A program made the translations under genes and the position numbers. From NCBI RefSeq assembly GCF_038404985.1, contig NZ_JBBKBA010000003.1, positions 372,001-436,000 of the forward strand: a DNA stretch of 64,000 bases, in the 5' to 3' direction. Positions 1 through 8,832 of this stretch are shown here, in pieces; position 1 is the stretch's first letter, and each line of letters begins with the position of its first letter. The notes under the pieces are model-generated. The model saw only the letters and a list, made by a program, of their open reading frames with translations. It was not told the origin of the DNA and made no database searches. This DNA comes from Ferrovibrio sp. MS7 (GTDB lineage Bacteria > Pseudomonadota > Alphaproteobacteria > Ferrovibrionales > Ferrovibrionaceae).

Positions 1-437
1 AAGGCCTCGCCGACCAGCAGATGGGTGATGGTGCCGTTGCCGTCATCCAGCGGCAGGATCAGGCGGTCGTATTGCAGGATGTTCGGCCCGTCCCAGCGCG
101 TGATGCTGATATGGAACGGATGGCCTTCGCGGCTGGCGAGATCGAGATGCTGGCGGATCACGGCGCGGCTTTCGCGTGTCACGCCATCGCCATCGGGCGG
201 CAATACCGCCAGGGCCTTGTAGGCCTTGCCCATGGAGCGGTAGCGGTAGCCGCCATAGGGCTCGATCTCGACCAGCGCCAGATCGGCGCCACCCGGCAGC
301 TTCGAGAGTGCCGGCAAAGCCGCCACCGGCAGGATCGGCTTGTCGCCGCGGGTGGTGTTGTACCAGGCCAGCAGGTCAACCAGGGCCGGCGCCTGCACCT
401 CGTCGGCCAGCCAGCCGCGCGGCGGGGGCGTGATCAT
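1..437 (-). CDS. PAS-domain-like protein, C-terminal part outside window
   Basis: An open frame on the minus strand starts with ATG at 437 and runs off the window edge, giving about 145 visible residues. The ATG overlaps the TGA stop of the upstream thioesterase gene (ATGA), which fixes the start and suggests co-transcription. The visible protein (MITPPPRGWLADEV...) resembles the short alphaproteobacterial PAS-related proteins, with a GGYRYRSMGKAY segment and a C-terminal IL..D.GNGTITHLL strand. No catalytic motif is visible. The PAS assignment is by impression of the family only, and the ligand and role are unknown. Confidence 0.6.
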   Translation of the reverse strand, partial: MITPPPRGWLADEVQAPALVDLLAWYNTTRGDKPILPVAALPALSKLPGGADLALVEIEPYGGYRYRSMGKAYKALAVLPPDGDGVTRESRAVIRQHLDLASREGHPFHISITRWDGPNILQYDRLILPLDDGNGTITHLLVGEA

Positions 438-832
438 GACGCAGCCGGGGCGATCGGGCGCGGCCGGCCCTGATCGTCGATGGCGACATAGATGAAGGTG
501 CCTTCCGTCACCTTGATCTCCTCCGGATCAAGCCGGCGGGCGACGATGGTCTCCATATGCACCGAGATCGAGGTGCGGCCGACCCGCGTCACCGTGGCAT
601 AGATCGACACCACGTCGCCGACCTTGATCGGCTGCTTGAAGGTCATGGAATCGACCGCCACGGTGGCGACCCGGCCCATGGCCCGCCGCGCCGCCATGAT
701 GCCGCCGGCAATGTCCATCTGGCTCAGCACCCAGCCGCCGAAGATATCGCCGTTGCCGTTCATGTCGGAGGGCATCGGCGCGGTCCGGATCACCGGTTCG
801 CCCCGCTTGGTCTTAGCCGCCGCTTCGGTCAT
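434..832 (-). CDS. YciA-like acyl-CoA thioesterase (hotdog fold)
   Basis: Protein of 132 residues, the usual size for a single-hotdog acyl-CoA thioesterase. Members hydrolyse short to medium acyl-CoA esters in the cytoplasm. The signature region around residues 25-44 (NGNGDIFGGWVLSQMD, then IAGG) contains the Asn/Gly loop and Asp40, which is the catalytic acid in YciA-type enzymes. A conserved core strand (TVAVDSMTFKQPIKVGD) and a C-terminal strand (TEGTFIYVAID) complete the fold. It is divergent from parE across a 118-bp gap and translationally coupled to the PAS-like gene downstream. Substrate range cannot be read from sequence. Confidence 0.85.
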   Translation of the reverse strand: MTEAAAKTKRGEPVIRTAPMPSDMNGNGDIFGGWVLSQMDIAGGIMAARRAMGRVATVAVDSMTFKQPIKVGDVVSIYATVTRVGRTSISVHMETIVARRLDPEEIKVTEGTFIYVAIDDQGRPRPIAPAAS

Positions 833-910
833 CCACCACTCCTGCTTGCCGGATTAAGTGCTTTTCGCGCCTGCAAAAAATACTATATTTGGTAGCCAAC
901 GATTCGTCCG

Positions 911-924
911 CCCCTATACAGGGG
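911..924 (+). repeat. Small hairpin in the parE leader
   Basis: CCCCT (911-915) and AGGGG (920-924) are separated by ATAC, 27 bp upstream of the parE start in the shared yciA/parE intergenic region. No U tract follows, so it is not a terminator. A TACTATATT segment just upstream (about 882-890) could hold a -10 element. Function unknown. Confidence 0.3.
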
Positions 925-950
925 TCCCTGATTGCAGTATAGCGCGGCCC

Positions 951-2930
951 ATGAATTCGATGAATGACTTGTTCCAGGGTGGCCCCAAGGGCGGCTCGGA
1001 CTACACCGCCAAGGATATCGAGGTCCTCGAGGGCCTGGAACCGGTGCGCCGCCGCCCCGGCATGTATATCGGCGGCATCGACGAGCGCGCCCTGCACCAC
1101 CTGTTCGCCGAGGTGCTGGACAACTCGATGGACGAGGCCGTGGCCGGCCATGCCGACCGCATCGAGGTGGAACTGCTGGCCGATGGTTCCCTGCGGGTGG
1201 CCGATAACGGCCGTGGCATCCCGATCGACAAGCACCCCAAGTTCAAGGACAAGTCGGCGCTGGAAGTGATCCTCACCACGCTGCATTCCGGCGGCAAGTT
1301 CTCCGACAAGGTCTACTCCACCGCCGGCGGCCTGCATGGCGTCGGCATCTCGGTGGTGAATGCGCTGTCCGACCGCCTGGTGGTGGAAGTGGCGCGTGAC
1401 CGGGAATTGTGGCGCCAGGATTATTCGCGCGGCACGCCGCAGGGCAAGCTGGCCAAGGTCGGTGCCGCGCCGAACCGTCGCGGCACCACCGTCACCTTCC
1501 ATCCCGACGAGCAGATTTTCGGCAAGGGCGCGCATTTCCGCCCGGCTCGTCTGTTCAAGATGGCGCGGTCCAAGGCCTATCTCTATCCCGGCGTCGAGAT
1601 CCGCTGGAAATGTGCCGCCGACCTGCTCAAGGGCGACGACGAGACGCCGGCTGAAGCGACGCTGCATTTCCCCGGCGGCCTGCAGGATTATCTGAACGCT
1701 GCCCTGGAAGGCCAGGCCACCATCACGCCGGTGCCGTTCGCCGGCCGGGCACAGTTGGCGGGCGAGCGCGGCCAGGTCGAGTGGGCGATCCACTGGCCGC
1801 AGGAAATCGGCGATGGCTGGCTGAATTCCTACGTCAACACCGTGCCGACGCCGGAAGGCGGCACGCACGAGGCCGGCTTCCGCTCGGCCCTGCTGCGCGG
1901 CTTCAAGGATTACGCCGACCTCACCAACAACAAGCGCGGCGCCCAGATCACGGCGGAAGACATCGTCAGCGGCGCCACCGCCATGCTGTCGCTGTTCATC
2001 AAGGAACCGCAGTTCCAGGGCCAGACCAAGGAAAAGCTGGTGACGGTGGAAGCCGCCAAGCTGGTCGAAACCGCGATCAAGGATCATTTCGATCATTGGC
2101 TGGCGGGCGCCCCGCAGCAGGCCACGGCTTTGCTGCTGCGCATCATCGAGCGCGCCGAGGAACGCCTGCGTCGCCGGGCTGAAAAGGAAGTTGGCCGCAA
2201 GAGCGCCACGCGCAAGCTGCGCCTGCCCGGCAAGCTGGCCGATTGCTCGGATGACAGCGCGGCAGGCACCGAAATCTTCATCGTCGAAGGCGACAGCGCC
2301 GGCGGCTCGGCCAAGCAGGCGCGCGACCGCAAGACCCAGGCCATCCTGCCGCTGCGCGGCAAGATCCTGAACGTCGCCTCCGCCACCTCGGGCAAGCTGG
2401 CCGCCAACCAGGAACTGGCCGACCTGATCCAGGCGCTCGGCTGCGGCACCGGCACCAAGTATCGCGACGAAGATTTGCGCTACGACAAGGTCATCATCAT
2501 GACTGACGCCGACGTGGACGGCGCGCATATCGCCTCGCTGCTGATCACCTTCTTCTTCCGCGAGATGCCAAGCCTGATCCGCAATGGCCATCTTTATCTG
2601 GCGCAGCCGCCGCTGTTCCGCATCAGCCAGGGCGGCAAAACCGCCTATGCGCGTGACGACGCGCATAAGGAAGAGCTGATGAAGACCACCTTCAACAGCC
2701 GCGGCAAAATAGAGATCAGCCGCTTCAAGGGCCTCGGCGAAATGCCACCGCAGCAATTGAAGGAAACCACCATGGATCGCAAGAACCGGGTGTTGCTGCG
2801 GGTGCAGGCCGGCACCGACATCGCGGAAGAAGCGCATGACATGGTGGAGCGCCTGATGGGCCGCAAGCCGGAAATGCGTTTCCAGTTCATCCAGGAAAAC
2901 GCCCAGTTCGCGGGCGAGATCGACATCTAG
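951..2930 (+). CDS. parE: DNA topoisomerase IV subunit B
   Basis: ATPase subunit of topoisomerase IV, which with ParC decatenates replicated chromosomes. The 659-residue product has the GHKL ATPase domain first ([22 protein letters not shown] near residue 25, then DNSMDE and a GLHGVG loop), a transducer domain, and a TOPRIM domain with [10 protein letters not shown] and the metal-binding DADVDGAH. The C-terminal [16 protein letters not shown] segments are typical of the GyrB/ParE family. Length (about 660 rather than 800) and the CGTGTKY-type region point to ParE rather than GyrB. Start is ATG 951; ATG 960, three codons later, is an alternative. An upstream in-frame ATG at 858 would add an implausible tail. 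Confidence 0.95.
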   Translation: MNSMNDLFQGGPKGGSDYTAKDIEVLEGLEPVRRRPGMYIGGIDERALHHLFAEVLDNSMDEAVAGHADRIEVELLADGSLRVADNGRGIPIDKHPKFKDKSALEVILTTLHSGGKFSDKVYSTAGGLHGVGISVVNALSDRLVVEVARDRELWRQDYSRGTPQGKLAKVGAAPNRRGTTVTFHPDEQIFGKGAHFRPARLFKMARSKAYLYPGVEIRWKCAADLLKGDDETPAEATLHFPGGLQDYLNAALEGQATITPVPFAGRAQLAGERGQVEWAIHWPQEIGDGWLNSYVNTVPTPEGGTHEAGFRSALLRGFKDYADLTNNKRGAQITAEDIVSGATAMLSLFIKEPQFQGQTKEKLVTVEAAKLVETAIKDHFDHWLAGAPQQATALLLRIIERAEERLRRRAEKEVGRKSATRKLRLPGKLADCSDDSAAGTEIFIVEGDSAGGSAKQARDRKTQAILPLRGKILNVASATSGKLAANQELADLIQALGCGTGTKYRDEDLRYDKVIIMTDADVDGAHIASLLITFFFREMPSLIRNGHLYLAQPPLFRISQGGKTAYARDDAHKEELMKTTFNSRGKIEISRFKGLGEMPPQQLKETTMDRKNRVLLRVQAGTDIAEEAHDMVERLMGRKPEMRFQFIQENAQFAGEIDI

Positions 2931-2943
2931 ACAGGGGGATGCC

Positions 2944-3603
2944 ATGGCACGCTTGCTGATCGCCGGTGCAAGCGGGTTGGTTGGCAAGATTGCTCTCTGG
3001 GCCGCGCTGGACGATGCCCGCGTCGAGCAGGTGGTCGGCATCGGCCGCCGCCCGCTGCCGATCCAGCATCCCAAGCTGGAACAGCGCATCAGCGACTTCA
3101 CCACCCCCCTGCCCGATCTCGGCCACTTCGATGGCGCCCTCTGCGCGCTCGGCACCACGATAGCCAAGGCCGGCAGCCAGGCCGCCTTCCGTGCCATCGA
3201 CCAAGATGCCGTACTGACCTTCGCGCGCGCCGCGCAGGCTGCAGGCGTGCAGCGCTTCGCCCTGGTCAGCGCAGCCGGCGCCAATGCAGCGGCGAAAAAC
3301 TTCTACCTCTCCGTGAAGGGTGCCGTGGAGCGCGACCTGGAGACCATGGGCTTTCCCATCCTGGTGCGCCTGCGGCCCGGCCTGATCATCGGCGACCGCG
3401 CCGAGCGCCGCCCCGCGGAATGGCTGTTCCAGAAGATCAATCCCCTGATCAACCCGCTGCTGACCGGCAGCCTGCGGCGCTACCGCTCGATCCCGGCCAC
3501 CACCATTGCCCATGCCCTGCTCAATGCCGGCCTTGCCGCAACGCAAAGCGCGGTGCTGGAATTCGACGGCATCCGTGCCATGGCGGGCAGCGCCGACACC
3601 TAA
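2944..3603 (+). CDS. NAD(P)-binding atypical SDR protein
   Basis: Protein of 219 residues beginning with a Rossmann dinucleotide-binding motif (LLIAGASGLVG, residues 4-14) and an Arg pair after the second strand (GRRPLP) that would suit NADP. It resembles the small atypical SDR/HTATIP2-like oxidoreductases with a central LVSAAGANA strand and YLSVKGAVERDL, where the Lys may occupy the usual SDR lysine position. It lies 13 bp after parE in the same direction and is probably read from the parE transcript. Substrate unknown. Confidence 0.8.
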   Translation: MARLLIAGASGLVGKIALWAALDDARVEQVVGIGRRPLPIQHPKLEQRISDFTTPLPDLGHFDGALCALGTTIAKAGSQAAFRAIDQDAVLTFARAAQAAGVQRFALVSAAGANAAAKNFYLSVKGAVERDLETMGFPILVRLRPGLIIGDRAERRPAEWLFQKINPLINPLLTGSLRRYRSIPATTIAHALLNAGLAATQSAVLEFDGIRAMAGSADT

Positions 3604-3674
3604 AGGGTGGACTGCAACCGGCACGACTTGCTAGTTTCACCCGGTAGAAACACAGGCAGCCGGAGAATTCGGCC

Positions 3675-4877
3675 ATGAATATACATCTGGACGTGACGAC
3701 CCTGTCGTTCATGTCCGTCGTCGTCATGACCATCCTGGCGGCGCTGATGTGGTTCCTGTGGCATGGCCATCGCGATGAGCGGGCAACCCTGCTCTGGGCC
3801 CTGGGCATGACCGGTTCGATCTTTGCCATCGGCCTGGTGATCCTGCGTGGTCAGATTCACGACATGCTGTCGATTGCCATCGCCAACACAATGGCGATTG
3901 TCACCTATTGCCTGTTCTGGTGGGGCAACGACGAGTTCTTCCATCGCCGCCCCAGATACATGATCGGCGGAATCGCCCTGGCGGTGTTCTTCGCCTTCCA
4001 GGTCTATTTCGCCCTGCTTGACCCCAGCCTGCGCACGCGCGTGCTGATCTATACCGGCGCCTGCGTTGCGTTCGGACTGGCCTGTGCGGAATCGGTGACG
4101 CGGCGGCCAGAACCCGGCATGCGATTGCAGCAACTGCTGCTGGCCGGCGTATTCCTGATGCTGACGGCATTCAACATCGTGCGCTTCTACGTCACCTGGC
4201 GTTCACCGAATTCCAGCGAGATATTCGATCCCGGCCCGCTTAACATGCTGAACTTCATCCTGCCGCCGCTTGGCGCGGTGGTAGGGGCTTTCGCCTGGGC
4301 CTTGATGGTGAACCAGCGGCTGCGCGCCCGCATGGCCGACCTGATCCGCCAGGATGCCCTCACCCGGGTGCTGAATCGCGTCGGTCTGGATGAAATCGGA
4401 CAGCAGGAAGTGGCGCGCTACCTGCGGCACCAAAAGCCGCTCAGCGTCATCATCATGGACCTCGACTCCTTCAAGGCGCTGAACGACCGCCATGGCCATC
4501 GTGCCGGCGATGCCCTGCTCTGCGAGATCGTTGCCTCGGTGCGTGACCTGCTGCGCCGCGAGGACCATATCGGCCGCACCGGCGGCGACGAGTTGACCCT
4601 GATCCTGCCGGAGACGCCGCAGGACGGCGCCGAACAACTGGCCGAACGGGTGCGCCGCGCCGTAGCCGCCGCGCAGCACAAGACCGAGACCGGCGACGTG
4701 CTGAATTCAAGCGGCAGCGTCGGGCTGGCGACGCTGGACGATGCCAGCGGCGATATGACCTGGGATCAATTGCTGAACCGCGCCGATGCGGCTTTGCACG
4801 AAGCCAAACGGCTGGGCCGCAACCGCGTGGTGGTGGCGCCCGGCGATGCCGGGCTTACCCTCGCAGCCATGCTCTGA
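3675..4877 (+). CDS. Membrane-bound diguanylate cyclase (GGDEF)
   Basis: Likely makes the second messenger c-di-GMP at the inner membrane. The 400-residue protein starts with about six hydrophobic helices (residues 8-220, short loops, no obvious ligand domain), followed by a GGDEF domain from about residue 230 (DALTRVLNRVGLDE). The active-site loop reads GGDEL at residues 303-307, a Leu in place of the canonical Phe. An RxxD sequence (RRED) lies five residues before it, matching the allosteric inhibitory I-site. The 3' end overlaps the convergent hydrolase gene by 23 bp. Active enzymes with GGDEL loops exist, but activity here is not proven. Confidence 0.9.
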   Translation: MNIHLDVTTLSFMSVVVMTILAALMWFLWHGHRDERATLLWALGMTGSIFAIGLVILRGQIHDMLSIAIANTMAIVTYCLFWWGNDEFFHRRPRYMIGGIALAVFFAFQVYFALLDPSLRTRVLIYTGACVAFGLACAESVTRRPEPGMRLQQLLLAGVFLMLTAFNIVRFYVTWRSPNSSEIFDPGPLNMLNFILPPLGAVVGAFAWALMVNQRLRARMADLIRQDALTRVLNRVGLDEIGQQEVARYLRHQKPLSVIIMDLDSFKALNDRHGHRAGDALLCEIVASVRDLLRREDHIGRTGGDELTLILPETPQDGAEQLAERVRRAVAAAQHKTETGDVLNSSGSVGLATLDDASGDMTWDQLLNRADAALHEAKRLGRNRVVVAPGDAGLTLAAML

Positions 4878-5559
4878 GCAAGGTGGCGACCTTGCCGGCC
4901 CGCTCCATCGGCGGCAGGTGGCCGGCATCGCGCACGATTTCCAGCTTCGCGCCCGGGATCAGTGCCGCCATCTCGTGATGCAGCTCCGGCGGCGTCAGCG
5001 CGTCGCTCTCGCCGCACAGCACCAGGGTCGGCACACGGATATGAGGCAGCGACGGGCGGCTGTCCGGCCGGCCCATGATCGCAGTCTGCTGCTTGATGAA
5101 GCCATCTGGCCCGATCTCGTCGGCCATGCGGATCAGGCGGTCGCAAAGTGCCTGGTTGGACAGGTTCTTCTGATGCACCAGGAAGGGCAGCAATTGCGGC
5201 GTCACGCCACGGAATTTGCCAAGCCGGGTGAGATCGAGGAAAGCCTTGCGCCGCTGTGTCTGCTCCGGCGTGTCGGGCCGCGCCGAAGTATCCATGAGTG
5301 CCAGCCGCGTCACCCGCTCCGGCGCCTGGCGCATGATCTCCTGCACGATATAGCCGCCCATGGAGAGGCCACAGAGCGCAAATTTATCCGGCGCCTCGGC
5401 CAGCACGGCGCGCGCCATGTCGCCAATATCATCAAGCTGCATCTGGCCGCAGGGCACCACGCAATGCGCCACATCGCTCAGGCGTGCCACCTGCTCACGC
5501 CAGAAATCGGCGGTGAGCAGAAGACCGGGAACCAGGACCAGCGGCTGGCGCGTAGACAT
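4855..5559 (-). CDS. Alpha/beta hydrolase
   Basis: A 234-residue alpha/beta hydrolase with the N-terminal PLVLVPGLLLT oxyanion-hole strand, the nucleophile elbow GLSMGG near residue 76, and a late LEIVRDAGHLPPMERA segment carrying the catalytic His. Such proteins include esterases and C-C or lactone hydrolases; the substrate is not evident. ATG 5559 is preferred over an in-frame GTG at 5574 because GAAGGA lies seven bases before it. Both the ribosome-binding site and most of the start codon fall within a 15-bp inverted repeat (see that entry), suggesting translational control. Its 3' end overlaps the convergent diguanylate cyclase gene. Confidence 0.8.
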   Translation of the reverse strand: MSTRQPLVLVPGLLLTADFWREQVARLSDVAHCVVPCGQMQLDDIGDMARAVLAEAPDKFALCGLSMGGYIVQEIMRQAPERVTRLALMDTSARPDTPEQTQRRKAFLDLTRLGKFRGVTPQLLPFLVHQKNLSNQALCDRLIRMADEIGPDGFIKQQTAIMGRPDSRPSLPHIRVPTLVLCGESDALTPPELHHEMAALIPGAKLEIVRDAGHLPPMERAGKVATLLRAWLRG

Positions 5560-5603
5560 CGGGCTATCCTTCACGCGGGGAACACACGGAAGGATAGCCC
5601 GAT
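5558..5603 (-). promoter_or_regulatory. 15-bp inverted repeat that would hide the RBS and start codon of the alpha/beta hydrolase
   Basis: On the plus strand, ATCGGGCTATCCTTC (5558-5572) is the exact reverse complement of GAAGGATAGCCCGAT (5589-5603), with a 16-base loop. In the minus-strand mRNA the 3' arm contains the Shine-Dalgarno sequence GAAGGA and the first two bases of the AUG (5559-5557). Folding would therefore block ribosome access. No U tract follows. It could be a translational switch, an RNA thermometer-like element or, at DNA level, a protein operator; only the repeat itself is directly seen. Confidence 0.65.
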
Positions 5604-5651
5604 CCGCCGGCGACGAAAACCCGCCGCCGGCCCCCCACTAGCCGAACAAAC

Positions 5652-6488
5652 CTAGTTGCTGAGCAAGACCGGCACCGTCATGGCATCGAGGATGGTTTCG
5701 GTGACGCCGCCGAACACCATCTCGCGCAAGCGAGAATGGCCATAGGCGCCCATCACCAGCAGGTCCACCTCGCGGTCGGCGACCGTCGAGAGCAGCGCCT
5801 CGCCCACCGAAATATCGTCGGCCACCGTATTCGCCAGTTCGACGGTGACGCCATGGCGGGCAAGATGCCGGGCCAGAGTGGCGCCCGGCGTGCCGCGCGA
5901 CTTGTCGGCATTGATGCTCAGCACCGTCACCTTCTCTGCCGCCTTGAGGAACGGCATCGCATCATGCACGGCGCGGGTGGCTTCCTTGGTGCCGCTCCAG
6001 GCGATCATCACGCGCTTGCCGATGCTGGGGAATTTGCCGGCATAGGGCAGCACCAGCACCGGGCGACCGGCACTCAGCGCAATGTCATGCGGCAGCAGGC
6101 CGATGGCAGGCGCCAGCACCGGGTTTTCCGCCGGCGACGGATCGGGCTGGCCCAGCACCACCAGGTCGACGGCACGGGCAGCCGAGGCAGCGGCTTCGAT
6201 TGGCGGGCCTTCCGTGACGATCCATTCCGCCGCCACGCCCTCGCGGGCGGTCGCGGCTTCGAAAGCGGCCTGGGACTTGGCGGCAGCGGCCAGCGACTCA
6301 TCGACCTGCTGCTGTATGAAGGCGGCGGGCACGAATTCGCCGGAGTAATACGGCACCACCGGCGGCGGCACGGTATAAAGCCCGATCAGATGCGCCTTGA
6401 ATTTCTGCGCCAGGCGCAACGCCACATCGGTTTTCACCGCGCTGCGCGGATCGTCGGAAAGATGCAGGAGAATATCTTGATAACCCAT
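5652..6488 (-). CDS. Universal stress protein, tandem UspA domains (paralogue 1)
   Basis: A 278-residue cytoplasmic protein made of two UspA-like domains. The C-terminal domain has the nucleotide-binding G-2X-G-9X-G-S/T type signature (MGAYGHSRLREMVFGGVTET). The start at ATG 6488 has a GAGGT ribosome-binding site; an upstream in-frame extension to 6608 would read through the FNR-type box and is unlikely. The N-terminus (GYQDILLHLSDDPR) and the motif TVPPPVVPYYSGEF are shared with the next gene, so the two are tandem duplicates. Family members bind ATP and help cells survive stress or oxygen limitation; the palindrome upstream fits oxygen control. Confidence 0.85.
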   Translation of the reverse strand: MGYQDILLHLSDDPRSAVKTDVALRLAQKFKAHLIGLYTVPPPVVPYYSGEFVPAAFIQQQVDESLAAAAKSQAAFEAATAREGVAAEWIVTEGPPIEAAASAARAVDLVVLGQPDPSPAENPVLAPAIGLLPHDIALSAGRPVLVLPYAGKFPSIGKRVMIAWSGTKEATRAVHDAMPFLKAAEKVTVLSINADKSRGTPGATLARHLARHGVTVELANTVADDISVGEALLSTVADREVDLLVMGAYGHSRLREMVFGGVTETILDAMTVPVLLSN

Positions 6489-6571
6489 GGCAACCTCATT
6501 GCCGATGCGGGTGCGAAACGGAAAGGTAGGGCCGCATCGTTGAAATGAGTATGGCACGGCCTGCCGGGAAC

Positions 6572-6593
6572 CTCCTTGACCCAGGTCAAGGAG
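6572..6593 (-). promoter_or_regulatory. FNR/FixK-type binding site upstream of usp paralogue 1
   Basis: A perfect palindrome: CTCCTTGACC (6572-6581), CA, GGTCAAGGAG (6584-6593). The core TTGA-N6-TCAA (6576-6589) fits the FNR/FixK family half-site pattern TTGAY-N4-RTCAA. Its centre lies about 95 bp upstream of the start codon, a position compatible with activation at -40 of a promoter. Regulator identity (FNR, FixK or Dnr) is inferred. Confidence 0.6.
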
Positions 6594-6667
6594 ATTGGTT
6601 GTTTGCAAGGCCGTGGGAACGCCGCGCTGGTTGCCGAGCCGGCGGCGTCAATTGCTGGCAGCCAGGA

Positions 6668-7504
6668 TCAGTTGCTCAGCAGAATGGGCAGCGTCATGGC
6701 GCCGAGCACCGTTTCGGTGACACCGCCAAACACCATTTCGCGCAAGCGAGAATGGCCGAAAGCCCCCATCACGATCAGGTCGCATTGCTGCTTCTGCGCT
6801 TCAGTGAGAAGGGCATGACCGACCTTGGCACCGCTGGCACTGGCGATCACGCCCTCGGCGCGGATGCCATGGCGGCGCAGCAGATCGACGATCTCCTCCT
6901 GCGGCGCGCGACCCTTGCGCTCCGGCCCGAAGGTGAGCACCACCACGCTTTCGGCGCCCTTCAGCAGCGGCATGGCATCATGCACCGCGCGGGCGGCCTC
7001 GCGCTTGCCATTCCAGGCGACCAGGATGCGGCGGCCAACATCAGAGAAGGTGCCGATATGCGGCACCGCCAGCACCGGCCGGCCGGCCTGCAGCGCCAGT
7101 TCCTGCGGCAGCACATCGGTACCGTAGGGAATGGCGCCGGGATCGCTCGGCTCCGGATCGGGCTGGCCGACGATGACGATATCGCTGGTGCGCGCCTGCA
7201 CCCGCAGGGCCTCCACCGGCGCGAGATCGCTCTGGCGCCAGCGATGCGGCAGGTTGGCCGCGGTGCAGGCGGCGATGAAGGCGTCGCGCGTGCCGGCCGA
7301 AGCATGCTGCGCGTCGTCCATCTGCTTCTGGATCAACTCGGTGGGAATATACTCGCCCATGTAATAGGGCACATTCGGCGGCGGCACGGTGTAGAGGCCG
7401 GTAAGCTGCGCGGCGAAGCGACGCGCAAGCGCTATGGCCAGTTGCGTGCGGGCATTGTTGCGCGGGTCCAAGGTGAGATGGACCGTGATGTCACGATAGC
7501 TCAT
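6668..7504 (-). CDS. Universal stress protein, tandem UspA domains (paralogue 2)
   Basis: A 278-residue protein of the same length as paralogue 1 and clearly homologous along its whole length (TVPPPNVPYYMGEY; MGAFGHSRLREMVFGGVTETVL; ends LPILLSN versus VPVLLSN). It has two UspA domains with the Gly-rich nucleotide-binding motif only in the second. ATG 7504 is preceded by GGAGG (CGAAGGAGGCAGGCG), which supports the start. It is transcribed toward paralogue 1 across 179 bp containing the FNR-type site, so the two may be separately controlled. No FNR-type box was seen upstream of this copy. Confidence 0.85.
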   Translation of the reverse strand: MSYRDITVHLTLDPRNNARTQLAIALARRFAAQLTGLYTVPPPNVPYYMGEYIPTELIQKQMDDAQHASAGTRDAFIAACTAANLPHRWRQSDLAPVEALRVQARTSDIVIVGQPDPEPSDPGAIPYGTDVLPQELALQAGRPVLAVPHIGTFSDVGRRILVAWNGKREAARAVHDAMPLLKGAESVVVLTFGPERKGRAPQEEIVDLLRRHGIRAEGVIASASGAKVGHALLTEAQKQQCDLIVMGAFGHSRLREMVFGGVTETVLGAMTLPILLSN

Positions 7505-7625
7505 CGCCTGCCTCCTTCGGCTCGGTTGCCGGCCCGCCCGTCCCCCTGGCTTGCCGATCCGGTTCAGTTTTCAACGTGGCGATACTCTAGTGAGGTTAAA
7601 TCTAGGGCCTTGGGCGCGGAATTCC

Positions 7626-7645
7626 AAGGGGCGTCGCCGCCCCTT
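7626..7645 (-). repeat. Hairpin in the gap downstream of oppF
   Basis: AAGGGGCG (7626-7633), TCGC loop, CGCCCCTT (7638-7645) form an 8-bp stem about 85 bases after the oppF stop. No U tract follows on the minus strand, so intrinsic termination is only possible, not shown. Confidence 0.4.
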
Positions 7646-7685
7646 CGCCCTACATCATGGTTACACGAATGTTTATGTGGCCTAA

Positions 7686-7725
7686 GCGGCGCCCGGAATC
7701 TTTACGCGGCGCCTGACATCTTTGC
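7686..7725. repeat. Imperfect 20-bp tandem direct repeat
   Basis: Two adjacent 20-base units, 7686-7705 and 7706-7725, both begin GCGGCGCC and contain ATCTTT; 16 of 20 positions agree. They lie directly after the oppF stop codon (7729-7731, TAG). Function unknown. Confidence 0.5.
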
Positions 7726-7728
7726 CGC

Positions 7729-8832
7729 CTACGCAGCAGCTGACTTCCACACCGGCAGGCGGTTCTCTTCCACCGCGTGACAGGCCACAGCACCGCCGCT
7801 GACCGGCAGCGGCTTCGGAATCTCCGCCTTGCAGCGTGCATTCGCCAGCGGGCAACGCGGGTGGAAGCTGCAACCCGAAGGCGGGTTGAGCGGAGAAGGC
7901 ACTTCACCCGCCACCGGCGTGCGGGCGCGACCGGTCATCTCCAGATCGGGAATCGCATCCAGCAGCATGCGCGTATAGGGATGCAGCGGGCGTTCGAACA
8001 GCGTGCGCTTGTCGGCCCACTCCACCAGGCGACCGAGATACATCACGCCGACCTTGTCGGAGACATGATAGACCACCGCGAGGTTATGGCTGATGAAGAG
8101 ATAGGTCAGGCCCAGGCGGCGCTGCAGATCCTTCATCAGATTCAGGATCTGCGCCTGCACCGACACGTCGAGCGCCGAGGTCGGCTCGTCACAGACCAGG
8201 AATTCCGGCTCGCCGGCAAGCGCGCGGGCAATCGAGATACGCTGGCGCTGGCCGCCGGAGAATTCATGCGGGAATTTGCGCGCATCCAGCGGCGAGAGAC
8301 CGACCTGGGTCAGCAATTCGCCGACGCGCTGCTCGATCGCCTTGTTGTCCTTCAGCAGGCGCCGGAAGCGCAGCGGCTCGGCGATGATCTTGCCCACCCG
8401 CCAGCGCGGATTGAGCGAGGCATAGGGATCCTGGAAGATCATCTGCATCCGGCCCTGGATTTCCGGATGCTTGGCGCGTTCGGCGGTGGGGCCGACTTCG
8501 ACGCCATCGAAATTGATCGAGCCGCCATTCAGGCCATAGAGGCCGACGATCAGGCGGGCCACGGTGGACTTGCCGCAGCCGGACTCACCCACCAGGCTGA
8601 ACGTCTCGCCCTGGTTGATGGTGAAATCGACGCCATCGACGGCGCGAACGATACGGCGCCCCTGGGCATTGGTAAGGCGCTGCCACAGCGAACCCTGGCC
8701 GGAGGTCAGGCGCTTCAGCAGTCGGCCATCGAGAATCTGGTTCAGCAGCGGCGGCGACACATCGAAATAGCGCTTGAGGCCAGCGACTTGCAGCAGCGGC
8801 TTGGCCTGCTTGGATATGCCCGTCTTAGACAT
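7729..8832 (-). CDS. oppF: Oligopeptide/dipeptide ABC transporter, ATP-binding protein (OppF/DppF type)
   Basis: One of two ATPases of a peptide-type importer. The 367-residue protein has Walker A (GESGCGKST), the ABC signature [15 protein letters not shown], Walker B ([12 protein letters not shown]) and the C-terminal oligopeptide/dipeptide extension with a Cys cluster ([15 protein letters not shown]) that binds an Fe-S cluster or zinc in this family. An N-terminal 30-residue insert ([10 protein letters not shown]...) between the first strand and Walker A is longer than usual. It overlaps oppD by 8 bp and is last in the five-gene unit. Confidence 0.9.
   Translation of the reverse strand: MSKTGISKQAKPLLQVAGLKRYFDVSPPLLNQILDGRLLKRLTSGQGSLWQRLTNAQGRRIVRAVDGVDFTINQGETFSLVGESGCGKSTVARLIVGLYGLNGGSINFDGVEVGPTAERAKHPEIQGRMQMIFQDPYASLNPRWRVGKIIAEPLRFRRLLKDNKAIEQRVGELLTQVGLSPLDARKFPHEFSGGQRQRISIARALAGEPEFLVCDEPTSALDVSVQAQILNLMKDLQRRLGLTYLFISHNLAVVYHVSDKVGVMYLGRLVEWADKRTLFERPLHPYTRMLLDAIPDLEMTGRARTPVAGEVPSPLNPPSGCSFHPRCPLANARCKAEIPKPLPVSGGAVACHAVEENRLPVWKSAAA

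Noticed and set aside
813-3284. Open frame of about 820 codons opposite parE
   Set aside because: Shadow frame of parE, with no domain or ribosome-binding site.
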